Positions 9,832-19,678 of a DNA stretch of 64,000 nucleotides are shown piece by piece. The stretch is from assembly GCA_022340305.1 (NCBI GenBank), contig JAJDOF010000099.1, positions 53,936 to 117,935 on the forward strand, read 5' to 3'. Each line of letters begins with the position of its first letter. Positions within the stretch are counted from its first letter, which is position 1. Under the pieces are notes generated by a model that did not search any database, was not told where the DNA came from, and saw nothing but the letters and a program-made list of their open reading frames with translations. The DNA comes from Gammaproteobacteria bacterium. GTDB lineage: Bacteria > Pseudomonadota > Gammaproteobacteria > GCA-001735895. The position numbers and the translations under genes were made by a program.

Positions 9832-10863
9832 TCAGGAGCGAGTGTCCATGGCTTTCAGAATCAGCGACTGGTCGATCTCGCCGACGATCTGATTGTCGCT
9901 GTCGACCACGGCAAGGGGTCCGTTGGCAGCTATGGCGATATCGATCAGGGTATCCAGCTTGGCATTTTCACTGACCTTTTGTATACCGCTGGCAAGGGTA
10001 GCGTCGGACGCCGCGCGCATGATCTTGCCGACACTGAGCACCTTGTAGCGTGGCACATCTTCAGTGAAATCGCGCACATAATCGTCGACTGGATTGGCGA
10101 CAATTTCCTCGGGCGTACCGATTTGCGAAATCTCGCCATCTTTCATGATGGCAATGTGATCCCCCATTTTGATCGCTTCGAGGAAGTCGTGGGTGATAAA
10201 AATCATCGTTTTCTGTACCTCGGACTGGATCTTGATCAGTTCGTCCTGCATTTCGCGTCGAATCAATGGATCGAGCGCGCTGAACGGTTCATCGAAGATC
10301 AGGATTTCCGGATCTACGGCCATGGCCCGCGCCAGGCCGACGCGCTGCTGCATGCCCCCGGAAAGCTCGCGCGGATAATGATCCGCCCAGCCGTGCAGGC
10401 CGACTTTTTCGAGTACCTCCGTGGCCCTCTGGCGACGTTCTTTTTTGGGTACACCGCGTATTTCCAGCCCGAATGAAATGTTGTCGATGACTTTGCGATG
10501 CGGGAACAGGCCGAAATGCTGGAATACCATGCTCATGCGAAAGCGGCGCAGTTCAGTCAACTGCGCATCGTTATAATTCATGATGTCTTCGCCATCGATG
10601 ATCATTTCGCCCGCGGTCGGATCGATCAGGCGGGAGATACAACGCACCAGTGTCGACTTGCCGCTGCCCGATAAGCCCATGACGACGAAGGTTTCACCCT
10701 TTTTGATGGTAAAGGACACATCCTTGACGGCGATGACATGACCGGTCTGTTCCTGGACCTCGGCGCGCGACAGGCTGCGGTCTATGGTATCCAGGGTACG
10801 CTTCGGGTAGGTACCGAATATCTTCCAGATGTTGTTACAGATGATTTTGGGGCTATCGGACAT
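9832..10863 (-). CDS. Glycine betaine/proline-type ABC transporter ATP-binding protein (ProV-like, C-terminal CBS region)
   Basis: Walker [10 protein letters not shown], signature [14 protein letters not shown], Walker [17 protein letters not shown]; ProV-like N-term [11 protein letters not shown]. Confidence 0.92.
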   Translation of the reverse strand: MSDSPKIICNNIWKIFGTYPKRTLDTIDRSLSRAEVQEQTGHVIAVKDVSFTIKKGETFVVMGLSGSGKSTLVRCISRLIDPTAGEMIIDGEDIMNYNDAQLTELRRFRMSMVFQHFGLFPHRKVIDNISFGLEIRGVPKKERRQRATEVLEKVGLHGWADHYPRELSGGMQQRVGLARAMAVDPEILIFDEPFSALDPLIRREMQDELIKIQSEVQKTMIFITHDFLEAIKMGDHIAIMKDGEISQIGTPEEIVANPVDDYVRDFTEDVPRYKVLSVGKIMRAASDATLASGIQKVSENAKLDTLIDIAIAANGPLAVVDSDNQIVGEIDQSLILKAMDTRS

Positions 10864-11002
10864 TAGTAATTCTCATTATTTTTGCCGCAACTGGCGACTA
10901 TCTTAGCCCGATCCCGAATGGCCTGCAATGGCGCAGACGTGTTGTTGCAGCGCCTCTAGATCGACGTTAAGCTAGGGCGATTGCAGGGAGGTGCACTGTT
11001 AC

Positions 11003-13135
11003 ATGAGCGCAGTAATCGACAACAGCCAGCCCGGCGGCTGGTTAAATAACCTGTGGGAAGAACACCGTGGCTGGGTGGTTAGCGTCGCGCTGTTTTCGCT
11101 GTCATTGATCATCTGGAAAATCTCCGGGGATGAGACCGTGTTTCCGGAAAACTGGAGCGCGGCTTTTCCGTTCTCCGAAAAGGTCGATGTGTTTGATGCC
11201 TGGATAAGACCCTATATTCAGCCGACCACGCGCGCCATCGCCGCGGGAGCCGTGTGGCTGTATGAAATCATGGTCGATTTCCTGACCTTTACCCAGTGGC
11301 AAGTTGTGTTCGTCATACTGGTGTTGCCGGCGTTTGGCTACGGCGGCCTGCGACTCGGATTGCTCGCTATCATCGCGGTCAGTTCCTGGCTGGTGCTCGA
11401 TTTCTGGGACGAATCGATGGAAACCCTCAGCCTGATGAGTATATCGATTCTGCTGTCTATCGTGATCGGCGTGTTAATGGGTATCGCTGCGTCGCAGAAC
11501 GACCGGGTCGAGGCAGTAATAAAACCCATTCTCGACACCATGCAAACCTTGCCCGCTTTCGTTTACCTGATTCCGGCTTTCTACCTGTTTGGTATCGGTC
11601 CACCCGGGGCGATCCTGGCAACCGTGATTTATGCATTACCCCCGGTGGTCAGGCTCACCAATCTCGGTATTCGGCAGGTGCCCGCCGGCATCGACGAGGC
11701 ATCCACCTCGTTTGGCGCGACGCGCATTCAGTCGTTGATCAAGGTCAAGTTGCCGCTGGCGATGCCCTCGATCAAGCTCGGTATCAACCAGACTGTCATG
11801 ATGGCGCTGGCGCTGGTGGTGCTGGCGACTTTCATCGGTTCGCCCGGTCTCGGCGACATCGTCTACCAGGGACTGGTGCGCCTCAACGTGGGCAAGGCGC
11901 TGGAGGGGGGACTTGCCATCGTGTTGATGGCGGTCATGCTCGACCGGGTTACTTACGCGATGGGGCATAACGATCACACCAGCGCGACTAACTACGATCA
12001 TGAGTTTCGTCTGTTTCCGCAGAGTATGGACAACGTAAAACCGATCCTCTTCCTCGAGTACGGTATCGACTGGCTGTGGCGGCAGATCGCCGCGCTGGGC
12101 ACCCTGGTTACTTCGCTGATAACCGCTGCAGTCTGTAAACTGGTTGCCCTCTACGATGCGGATTTCAGTGAGCGCCTGCGCGAAGTTCTAATGGCGCGCA
12201 GCTTTCTGATCGCGAGCCTGGTGTTGATCGGCCTGTTGTTGTTACTGGAAGCGTATAGCGATCTTTACGGCAACTTCCCGCGCGCCTGGGAATACCGCTT
12301 CCGCACCCCGGTTAACCAGTTCATGGATGAACTGGTTACCGATAAATTGTTTTATGCGATAACAACGGGGATCAAGGAAACGCTCTGGTATGGGCTGATC
12401 AACCCGTTGAACAGTTTTCTCAAAGGCTTGCCCTGGTGGTATACCACCGCGGTTTTTACCGTTGGCGCTTTCGTGTTCAGTGGCCGTGGACTTGCCGTCG
12501 TCACCTTTCTGGGGTTCCTGTTTATCGGCGCCGCTGACCTGTGGACTTTTGGCATGATTACCCTGACGACGGTTACCGTGTCGGTGTTGATCTGCTTCAT
12601 CATCGGCGTGCCACTTGGCATATTGTCCGCTTATAACAAGACGGCAGACGCCATAATTCGGCCGATACTCGACACTATGCAGACCATGCCGGTATTTGTT
12701 TACCTGGTGCCGGTAATCATGTTGTTCGGTGCCGGCCAGGTGCCGTCGGTCATCGCCACGGTTATCTACGCGCTGGCGCCATTGGTGCGTTGCACCACGC
12801 TCGGCATCCGCGAGTTACCGGTGGAAATCAACGAGGTGTCGAATTCATTCGGCGCCAACCTGGTGCAGACGCTCACCAAGGTCAAGATTCCGATGGCGAT
12901 ACCGGCGATCATGGTCGGTATCAACCAGGGCATCATGATGGCGCTGGCGATGGAAGTCGTGACACCGTTAATCGGCGGACAGGGTCTGGGCCTGCAGGTT
13001 TTCGATGGTATGAATCGCGCCAGTATCGGCATTTCGCTGGAAGCCGGGCTTGGTGTTGTAATGCTCGCCATCATTCTCGATCGACTCTCGCAGGCCTGGA
13101 CCAGAACTCAGCGTGAAGCGATGGGAATGGTCTAA
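11003..13135 (+). CDS. ABC transporter permease with two fused ProW-type membrane domains
   Basis: About 711 aa; two copies of the ILDTMQT(L/M)P(A/V)FVYL(I/V)P ... IYAL(P/A)P(V/L)VR(L/C)T(N/T)LGIR block (about 11530-11690 and 12660-12820). Confidence 0.9.
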   Translation: MSAVIDNSQPGGWLNNLWEEHRGWVVSVALFSLSLIIWKISGDETVFPENWSAAFPFSEKVDVFDAWIRPYIQPTTRAIAAGAVWLYEIMVDFLTFTQWQVVFVILVLPAFGYGGLRLGLLAIIAVSSWLVLDFWDESMETLSLMSISILLSIVIGVLMGIAASQNDRVEAVIKPILDTMQTLPAFVYLIPAFYLFGIGPPGAILATVIYALPPVVRLTNLGIRQVPAGIDEASTSFGATRIQSLIKVKLPLAMPSIKLGINQTVMMALALVVLATFIGSPGLGDIVYQGLVRLNVGKALEGGLAIVLMAVMLDRVTYAMGHNDHTSATNYDHEFRLFPQSMDNVKPILFLEYGIDWLWRQIAALGTLVTSLITAAVCKLVALYDADFSERLREVLMARSFLIASLVLIGLLLLLEAYSDLYGNFPRAWEYRFRTPVNQFMDELVTDKLFYAITTGIKETLWYGLINPLNSFLKGLPWWYTTAVFTVGAFVFSGRGLAVVTFLGFLFIGAADLWTFGMITLTTVTVSVLICFIIGVPLGILSAYNKTADAIIRPILDTMQTMPVFVYLVPVIMLFGAGQVPSVIATVIYALAPLVRCTTLGIRELPVEINEVSNSFGANLVQTLTKVKIPMAIPAIMVGINQGIMMALAMEVVTPLIGGQGLGLQVFDGMNRASIGISLEAGLGVVMLAIILDRLSQAWTRTQREAMGMV

Positions 13136-13265
13136 TTAAAGTCGGTTTAACGTGCCGTTTGATTCGCAGTTTGACCCTCGACAAGGGCCTTGCGGGGCAG
13201 TATCATCAGACGATTACGTTGAACCCGCCGTAAATAATAAACGCAATCCGAAGAGGAGAAATAAC

Positions 13266-14216
13266 ATGTCATTTAAATTAAAAACGGTGCTGGCATTTAC
13301 TGTCCTGGCACTGAGTCTGGGCGCCTTGCCCTCGGCACAGGCCGCCAAGCGACTGACCGCACCCGATCCGGACTGGACTGGTGGCGTGGTCACCTGCCGC
13401 ATCGCGGAGTACATCATGGAGAACGAATTCGGTTACAAGATAAAGACCATCACCATGCCGTCAGGCCCAGGTGTGTTTGAAGGCGTGCGTTCCGGCGATC
13501 TCGACTTCGCCTGCGAATCCTGGCCTTCCTACAATCCTGCCGGTGACAAGTATATTTCCGAATTCGGCGGCGACGGCTCGGTGGCCTACCTCGGTGCCAC
13601 CGGTATTGTCGGTAAGAGCGGTTACTTCGTGCCGCGCTATGTGATCGAAGGCGACGCGGCGCGAGGCATTCCGGCTTCGGCACCGAAGCTGAAATCCTAT
13701 AAAGACCTGAATCAGTATGGACATATGTTCAGAAGCCTGGAATCGGGCGATAAGGGTAACCTGATCGGCTGTCCCGTTGCGGCCTGGTTGTGTGAAGATC
13801 AGAAACGTCTGGACATGCTCGGAGTCGACTTCCACGCACAGGCTCTTGGCTCAGAAACGGCTCACTGGGCAGAAATGCAGGCCAAGTACAAGCGTGGCGA
13901 ACCTTTCATCGCTTATGCATGGGCTCCCCATTGGATACATGCCGCGCTCGACCTGGTGGAGATTGAATTGCCACCTTACGACGAAGCCAAGTGGCCTGCC
14001 ACTAACTGGGCCCAGGACATTACTCATTTTCACGGTAAAACCAGTCTTCCCGCCGAGCACCCGCAAGTAGCGACCCTATTGCAGAAGATGAATCTGACCA
14101 ATGATATGCAAGCCGGTATCATCTATGAAATCGACGTCAAAAAGCGCGATCTCGATGAGGTCGTCGAGGAGTGGATGGTCGCCAATGAGTCGGTCTGGCG
14201 TCAGTGGTTGCCATAA
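13266..14216 (+). CDS. Glycine betaine/choline-type ABC transporter substrate-binding protein (OpuAC/ProX family)
   Basis: Signal peptide MSFKLKTVLAFTVLALSLGALPSAQA; GVFEGVRSGDLDFACESWPSYNPAGDKYI; ATG at 13266 with upstream AGAGGAG. Confidence 0.88.
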   Translation: MSFKLKTVLAFTVLALSLGALPSAQAAKRLTAPDPDWTGGVVTCRIAEYIMENEFGYKIKTITMPSGPGVFEGVRSGDLDFACESWPSYNPAGDKYISEFGGDGSVAYLGATGIVGKSGYFVPRYVIEGDAARGIPASAPKLKSYKDLNQYGHMFRSLESGDKGNLIGCPVAAWLCEDQKRLDMLGVDFHAQALGSETAHWAEMQAKYKRGEPFIAYAWAPHWIHAALDLVEIELPPYDEAKWPATNWAQDITHFHGKTSLPAEHPQVATLLQKMNLTNDMQAGIIYEIDVKKRDLDEVVEEWMVANESVWRQWLP

Positions 14217-14246
14217 CCAGGGCTGCTTTACTAGCAAGGCATGAAA

Positions 14247-14274
14247 TAAAAGGCTCCGTAAGGAGCCTTTTTTT
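14247..14274 (+). terminator. Rho-independent terminator after the substrate-binding protein gene
   Basis: AAAAGGCTCC-GTAA-GGAGCCTTTTTTT: perfect stem followed by T-tract. Confidence 0.88.
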
Positions 14275-14308
14275 GAGGTGCGTTTCATCAGAGTTACTGT
14301 GAGCCATT

Positions 14309-15736
14309 ATGCCCAATAACCTGTTGATACTGATGTCGGACGAGCATACTCGTTCGGTCATGGGGGCCTATGGCAACAGCCTGGCGCATACTCCTGCACT
14401 CGATGGGCTTGCGAGCCGTGGCGTACGTTTCGATAATGCCTATACGCCTTCACCGATCTGCATCCCGGCGCGCGCCAGTTTTGCCACCGGTACAGCCGTT
14501 TTCGAACATCGCTGCTGGTCCTCGGCTGAACCCTATTACGGACAGCAGCAAAGCTGGATGCAGCGCCTGCGCGCGCGTGGCCATGAGGTGACGTCGATCG
14601 GTAAGCTGCACTACCGCTCGGCTGCCGACGACATCGGCTTCAGTGAGTCGTTACAACCGATGTACCTGGCCAATAGCGGTCGTGGCTGGGCGCAAGGTCT
14701 GCTACGAAAACCGATGACCGATTTTACCGATTCGGTCGAGCTCGCCGCAATCCTGGGACCCGGTGAAACCAGTTATACCCGGTACGATCGGGATATCACC
14801 GCCACGGCAGTAGCCTGGCTCAAGCGACAGCGACGGCAGGAAGAGCTGCCCTGGGTGCTGTTCGTCTCTTTCATTTGTCCGCATTTCCCGTTGTCGGCGC
14901 CGCAACGGTTTTTCGATCTATACCGTGACGTCGAACTACCACAACCGTTCGACCGTGATGACAGGTCGCGACTGAAGCATCCTGTGATCGATGCCATGCG
15001 CCGGTTTTGGGACTACGCCGATCACTTCGATACCGCCGGCGAAAGACTGGGACTGCAGAACTATTATGGGCTGTGCAGTTTTCTCGATGATAACGTGGCC
15101 CAGGTGTTGGCTGCTCTCGAGGCAAGTGGCCAGGCCGATAATACCCAGATTATCTACACCAGCGACCACGGTGACATGATCGGCAATCACGGCATCTGGG
15201 GAAAATCGTTTATGTACGAGGATTCAGTTGGAATCCCGATGACATTCAGCGGCCCCGGGATTAGCGCCTCGACTAACCCGACACCGGTGTCGCTCACCGA
15301 TCTCGCCAGCACCATCGAGCTCGCGGTGGGCGCCGGGATCAAACCCGCAAGCGCAGCCTGGCAGGGCAGGCCATTGCAGTCCTTCGTCGACGTACCCGAA
15401 CCCGAGCGTGTCGTGATCAGTGAGTATCACGATGGCGGCAGTCCCTGCGGTTTCTACATGCTGCGCAAGGGGCGCTGGAAGCTGGTCTATTTTGCCGAGG
15501 GTAACCCGCCGCTGTTATTCGATCTGCAGCAGGACCCAGGGGAGCTGAGTAATCTTGCCAACGATCCAGCACATGCAGCGACCTTGCAAGTCGTGACACA
15601 GGAACTGTATCGAATTCTTGATCCGCAAGCGGTCAACGAGCTGGCTTTCGCCGATCAGGCCAAAATGATCGCATCGCTGGGTGGAATGGAGCACATACTG
15701 GCGATGCCGAGTTTCAATCATACCCCGCTGGAATAG
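14309..15736 (+). CDS. Type I sulfatase family hydrolase (formylglycine-dependent)
   Basis: 475 aa; NNLLILMSDEHTRSVMGAYGN; active-site CxPxR motif SPICIPARASFATG; IYTSDHGDMIGNHGIWGK. Confidence 0.88.
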   Translation: MPNNLLILMSDEHTRSVMGAYGNSLAHTPALDGLASRGVRFDNAYTPSPICIPARASFATGTAVFEHRCWSSAEPYYGQQQSWMQRLRARGHEVTSIGKLHYRSAADDIGFSESLQPMYLANSGRGWAQGLLRKPMTDFTDSVELAAILGPGETSYTRYDRDITATAVAWLKRQRRQEELPWVLFVSFICPHFPLSAPQRFFDLYRDVELPQPFDRDDRSRLKHPVIDAMRRFWDYADHFDTAGERLGLQNYYGLCSFLDDNVAQVLAALEASGQADNTQIIYTSDHGDMIGNHGIWGKSFMYEDSVGIPMTFSGPGISASTNPTPVSLTDLASTIELAVGAGIKPASAAWQGRPLQSFVDVPEPERVVISEYHDGGSPCGFYMLRKGRWKLVYFAEGNPPLLFDLQQDPGELSNLANDPAHAATLQVVTQELYRILDPQAVNELAFADQAKMIASLGGMEHILAMPSFNHTPLE

Positions 15737-15748
15737 CCTTTATCCAGG

Positions 15749-15878
15749 CTAGAGCTTGCTTAGTTCACCGATGGCGATGCCCTGTTCGCCGACAATTGCA
15801 TAGAGCAGGTATTTTGCTGATGCATCGCTGATCCAGTGGGGACAGCGGATCAGTGACGGTCCATTGATATTACCGCCA
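15749..15878 (-). pseudogene. Probable remnant of a GH43/PL-like 'NINGPSLIRVPDW..YYLYFA' family protein
   Basis: Reverse-strand reading GNINGPSLIRCPHWISDASAKYLLYAIVGEQGIAIGELSKL*; resembles an N-terminal block I associate with larger hydrolase-like proteins, but no full gene is present. Confidence 0.35.
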
Positions 15879-15974
15879 AGTAGCGCAAATGCGACAACAT
15901 CGATGAGTGGGCGATCGGACCAGGCAGCTGAAGTCGAACATGACCTGAGCCAGCTCAGCGCTAGGTGGCGCGAG

Positions 15975-17618
15975 TTAGTTGGTGGCCCTGGCCCCTTCGG
16001 CACGCGCCTTCAACAACCCCGTTAGCCAGTCGGGGTCCATCTCGGGGACCGACGATAACAGCAATTCGGTATATTCGGGGAAGGGTGGTGACAGAATTTC
16101 GCTCTTCATGCCCTGTTCGACGACCCGGCCCTGAAACATGACCACGATCTGATCCGAGATCGCTTTTACCGTGGCAATATCGTGGGTAATGAAGATATAG
16201 GTCAGGTTGAACTCGCGCTGCAGGCGCAACAACAGTTCGAGGATGCCTTTCTGCACGATCTGGTCCAGCGCCGAGGTGACTTCGTCGCAGATAATCAGTT
16301 CCGGGTCCGCGGCGAGTGCCCGGGCGATGCAGATGCGTTGTTTCTGACCCCCGGAAAGTTCGCCGGGATAGCGATCGATAAACGATTCGTTGAGCTCGAT
16401 CATCTCTACGAGTTCCATCAGGCGATCGTCACGTGCGCGGCCATGCAAGCCGAGATAAAACTCCAGCGGCCGGCCGATGATATCGCGCACCGTGTGGCGC
16501 GGATTCATCGCGGTATCGGCCATTTGATAAATCATCTGGATTTTCTGCAACTGGTCTACGCTGCGACCTTTGAGTGTCGGTGGCAGCGCCTTGCCGTTGA
16601 ACAGGATCTGTCCACTGGAGGGTGGCAGCAGCCCGGTAATGGCCCGCGCGGCGGTTGATTTGCCTGAACCCGACTCGCCGACGATGGCCACCGTCGATCC
16701 GCGTGGCACTTCGATGCTGACGTCGTGGAGCACCTTGGCACTGCCGGTATAGCTGGCATCAATATGATCAACCTTGAGGATGATATCGTCCGAGCGCTCT
16801 TCCTTTTTGTCAATCGAGCGCACCGACCACAGCGACCGGGTGTATTCCTTTTCCGGGCTCGACAGCATTTTGCGGGTTTCCGCATCTTCGATGGTCACGC
16901 CGTAACGCAGCACCTTGATGAAATCGGCCATTTGCGCAACCACCGCGAGATCGTGGGTAATGTAAATGGCAGCGGTATTGAACTGTTCGACGATGCGCCG
17001 CATCGAAGCCAGAACCTCGACCTGGGTGGTCACGTCGAGTGCCGTAGTTGGTTCGTCAAAAATAATCAGGTCGGGCCGTGCCGACATGGCCATCGCGGTC
17101 ATAACCCGCTGTAACTGGCCGCCGGACACCTGGTGCGGATAACGCTCGCCGATAGTATCGGGGTTCGGCAGTTGCAGGTCCCGATACAGTTTGCGCGCGT
17201 CGGCCCTGGCTTCGGCCTCGGGCTTGATGCCGCGGCGCACGGTCGCTTCGACGGTCTGTTCGATCAACTGGTGTGCCGGGTTGAAGGAGGCGGCCGCGGA
17301 TTGGGCGACGTAGGCGATGCGGGTACCGCGCAGGGCGCGTTTTTCCGCTGCGGACTTTTTCATCAAATCCATGCCATCGAAGATGATGCTGCCGCTGGTG
17401 ATGCGACAGCCGGCGCGTGCATAACCCATCGCCGCCAGTCCGAGTGTCGACTTGCCGGCACCGGATTCACCGATCAGGCCTAATATCTCACCACGGCGCA
17501 GCGTAATGTCGACGCCCTTGATGATTTCGTGCCAGCGGTCATCACTGTAACCATCGATAACGATATCGCGCATTTCCAGCAGAATGTCGCCTTTTTCCCC
17601 AGAATTTTTTTCACTCAT
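15975..17618 (-). CDS. Oligopeptide-type ABC transporter, fused tandem ATPase (DppD-DppF-like), operon A
   Basis: 547 aa with two Walker A motifs ([18 protein letters not shown]) and two signature motifs ([18 protein letters not shown]). Confidence 0.93.
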   Translation of the reverse strand: MSEKNSGEKGDILLEMRDIVIDGYSDDRWHEIIKGVDITLRRGEILGLIGESGAGKSTLGLAAMGYARAGCRITSGSIIFDGMDLMKKSAAEKRALRGTRIAYVAQSAAASFNPAHQLIEQTVEATVRRGIKPEAEARADARKLYRDLQLPNPDTIGERYPHQVSGGQLQRVMTAMAMSARPDLIIFDEPTTALDVTTQVEVLASMRRIVEQFNTAAIYITHDLAVVAQMADFIKVLRYGVTIEDAETRKMLSSPEKEYTRSLWSVRSIDKKEERSDDIILKVDHIDASYTGSAKVLHDVSIEVPRGSTVAIVGESGSGKSTAARAITGLLPPSSGQILFNGKALPPTLKGRSVDQLQKIQMIYQMADTAMNPRHTVRDIIGRPLEFYLGLHGRARDDRLMELVEMIELNESFIDRYPGELSGGQKQRICIARALAADPELIICDEVTSALDQIVQKGILELLLRLQREFNLTYIFITHDIATVKAISDQIVVMFQGRVVEQGMKSEILSPPFPEYTELLLSSVPEMDPDWLTGLLKARAEGARATN

Positions 17619-17628
17619 GCTTATCTAC

Positions 17629-18582
17629 TCAGTCCTTTAGACCGCTGGATTTATGCAAAAACCAGTCGACAACGAAATTAACGGCTACGGTTAGCAGGGC
17701 GATGGCGGCGGCCGGCAACATCGGCGTCATGGCGGCGGTGAAATCGTATTCGGCAAACTGTATCAGGCCGGCAGTTTCACGCACCATCGAGCCCCAGTCG
17801 GCGGTCGGCGGCTGTATGCCCACACCGAGGAAAGACAGCGCCGCGATGGTCAGGAACACAAAGCAGAAGCGCAAACCGAACTCGGCCACCAGCGGTGGCA
17901 TGATGTTCGGCAGAATCTCACGATACAGGATCCAGAACATCTTCTCACCGCGCAGCCTGGCCGCCTCGACGTAGTCCATCACCACGACGTTCAACGAAAC
18001 CGCACGTGCGATTCGAAATACGCGGGTCGAGTCGAGGACCGCGATGATAATAATCAGGTTGAGCGTGTTGGCGCCGAACATCGACAACAGAATCAAGGCG
18101 AAAATCAGACTGGGAATCGCCATCAAAACGTCCACCGAGCGACTCAGCAGGTTGTCGAGCCAGCCATTGTTATTGATCGCGGCGGTAATGCCGAGACCGC
18201 CACCGATAATGAAGGCGAACAAGGTGGTCACGAAAGCGATGCCGACCGTATTGCGGGCGCCGTAGATCAGTCGCGACATGACATCGCGTCCGAGCTGGTC
18301 GGTGCCGAAACGGAACTCCTCGCTCCAGGGTGCATAGGACATCGGGAATATCTCGGCTTCACCGTAGGGTGCGAGCAGCGGTGCGAAAACCGCGAAAATG
18401 ACGTAGATGCTAATCACCGTCAACCCGAACAGGGCGGTCGGAGGTGCGGACTTCAATCCGCGCCAGACATTCTGCGCAAAGGTTCGGCGCGCCTTGATTA
18501 CGCCAACTTCGGCGGCCGCCGAGTATCCCTGGTCGGCCAGTTCCGCCCCTTCGCTGGGTATTATGTCGTCTTTATCATTCAT
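17629..18582 (-). CDS. Oligopeptide-type ABC transporter permease (DppC-like), operon A
   Basis: FRFGTDQLGRDVMSRLIYGARNTVGIAF and EAARLRGEKMFWILYREILPNIMPPL. Confidence 0.92.
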   Translation of the reverse strand: MNDKDDIIPSEGAELADQGYSAAAEVGVIKARRTFAQNVWRGLKSAPPTALFGLTVISIYVIFAVFAPLLAPYGEAEIFPMSYAPWSEEFRFGTDQLGRDVMSRLIYGARNTVGIAFVTTLFAFIIGGGLGITAAINNNGWLDNLLSRSVDVLMAIPSLIFALILLSMFGANTLNLIIIIAVLDSTRVFRIARAVSLNVVVMDYVEAARLRGEKMFWILYREILPNIMPPLVAEFGLRFCFVFLTIAALSFLGVGIQPPTADWGSMVRETAGLIQFAEYDFTAAMTPMLPAAAIALLTVAVNFVVDWFLHKSSGLKD

Positions 18583-19577
18583 CGTGGGTGCAACAGCCGT
18601 GGGTTGGTGATAATGGAGATGATGTCGGCGAACAGGTTGAGCAGGATGTAGGTCGCGGCAAAGATCATCGCACAGCCCTGTACGACAGGGACATCACGTG
18701 TCGTCACCGCGTCCACCATCAACTGGCCGACCCCCGGATAGACAAACACCACTTCGACCACGACCACACCTACCACCAGGTAAGCGAGGTTGAAGGCGAT
18801 AACGGTGACGATGGGGGCCCAGGCATTGGGTAAGGCATGGCGCAGGATGATTTCTGATTTTGATGCCCCTTTCAAATCGGCCATCTCGATGTAGGGGCTT
18901 GCCATCAGGTTGATAATAGCGGCGCGCGTCATGCGCATCATGTGCGCGACGATAACCAGGGTCAGCGTCAACGCGGGCAGGGCGGTCAGGTAGACGCGTT
19001 CCCAGAATTCAGCGTCCGGGCTGATATTGGCCAACGACGGGAATATCTTGGTAAATGAAGATAGACCCAGAATCAACAGGTAGGCAACGAAAAATTCGGG
19101 AAACGAAATCGTGGTCAGGGTCAGTGCATTGACGGCGCGGTCATAAAAGGAATTTCGGTAAAGCGCCGCGGTAATACCGAGAAATAGCGCCAGCGGTACC
19201 GAGATAATGGCCGCCATCGATGCCAGGAAGAGGGTATTGGCGAGCCTTGGTGCCAGCAATTCGATCACCGGTCGCGAGCGATCAGAACCTCCCGATGAAC
19301 CGCGGCCTGAGAAAGAATTGCCCATATCGCCGGTCAGGATGCCGCCCAGCCAGTCGAAATACCGTTCGTGGATCGGCAGATCGAGACCGAGCTCCTTGCG
19401 AAATGCAGCCACGGTTTCCGGCAGGGCTGCCTGTCCGAGCACCGCTTCGCCAAAGTCACCCGGGAGGAATTCGATCGAGCTGAACAAGATTAACGAAACC
19501 ACGAACAGCGTGATCAGACCGAGCCCTAGCCGTTGCAGTATTGTGCGAATTACTGGATGCACAGTGCCCCCCTCCAA
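18579..19577 (-). CDS. Oligopeptide-type ABC transporter permease (DppB-like), operon A
   Basis: DppB-like N-term RTILQRLGLGLITLFVVSLILFSSIEFLPGD; 4-bp overlap with downstream permease. Confidence 0.92.
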   Translation of the reverse strand: MEGGTVHPVIRTILQRLGLGLITLFVVSLILFSSIEFLPGDFGEAVLGQAALPETVAAFRKELGLDLPIHERYFDWLGGILTGDMGNSFSGRGSSGGSDRSRPVIELLAPRLANTLFLASMAAIISVPLALFLGITAALYRNSFYDRAVNALTLTTISFPEFFVAYLLILGLSSFTKIFPSLANISPDAEFWERVYLTALPALTLTLVIVAHMMRMTRAAIINLMASPYIEMADLKGASKSEIILRHALPNAWAPIVTVIAFNLAYLVVGVVVVEVVFVYPGVGQLMVDAVTTRDVPVVQGCAMIFAATYILLNLFADIISIITNPRLLHPR

Positions 19578-19635
19578 GTTATCGAATATCAGGTTTGCGT
19601 ATCGATTGACGTTCAGCCTGTAAGCGAGTTATGAA

Positions 19636-19664
19636 GGGTAATGGGCCAATAAGGCCCATTACCC
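19636..19664 (-). other. Intercistronic hairpin between substrate-binding protein and permease genes (operon A)
   Basis: GGGTAATGGGCC-AATAA-GGCCCATTACCC, 12-bp perfect stem; no T-tract on the transcribed strand. Confidence 0.75.
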
Positions 19665-19678
19665 CCTTTGTTATTGCT

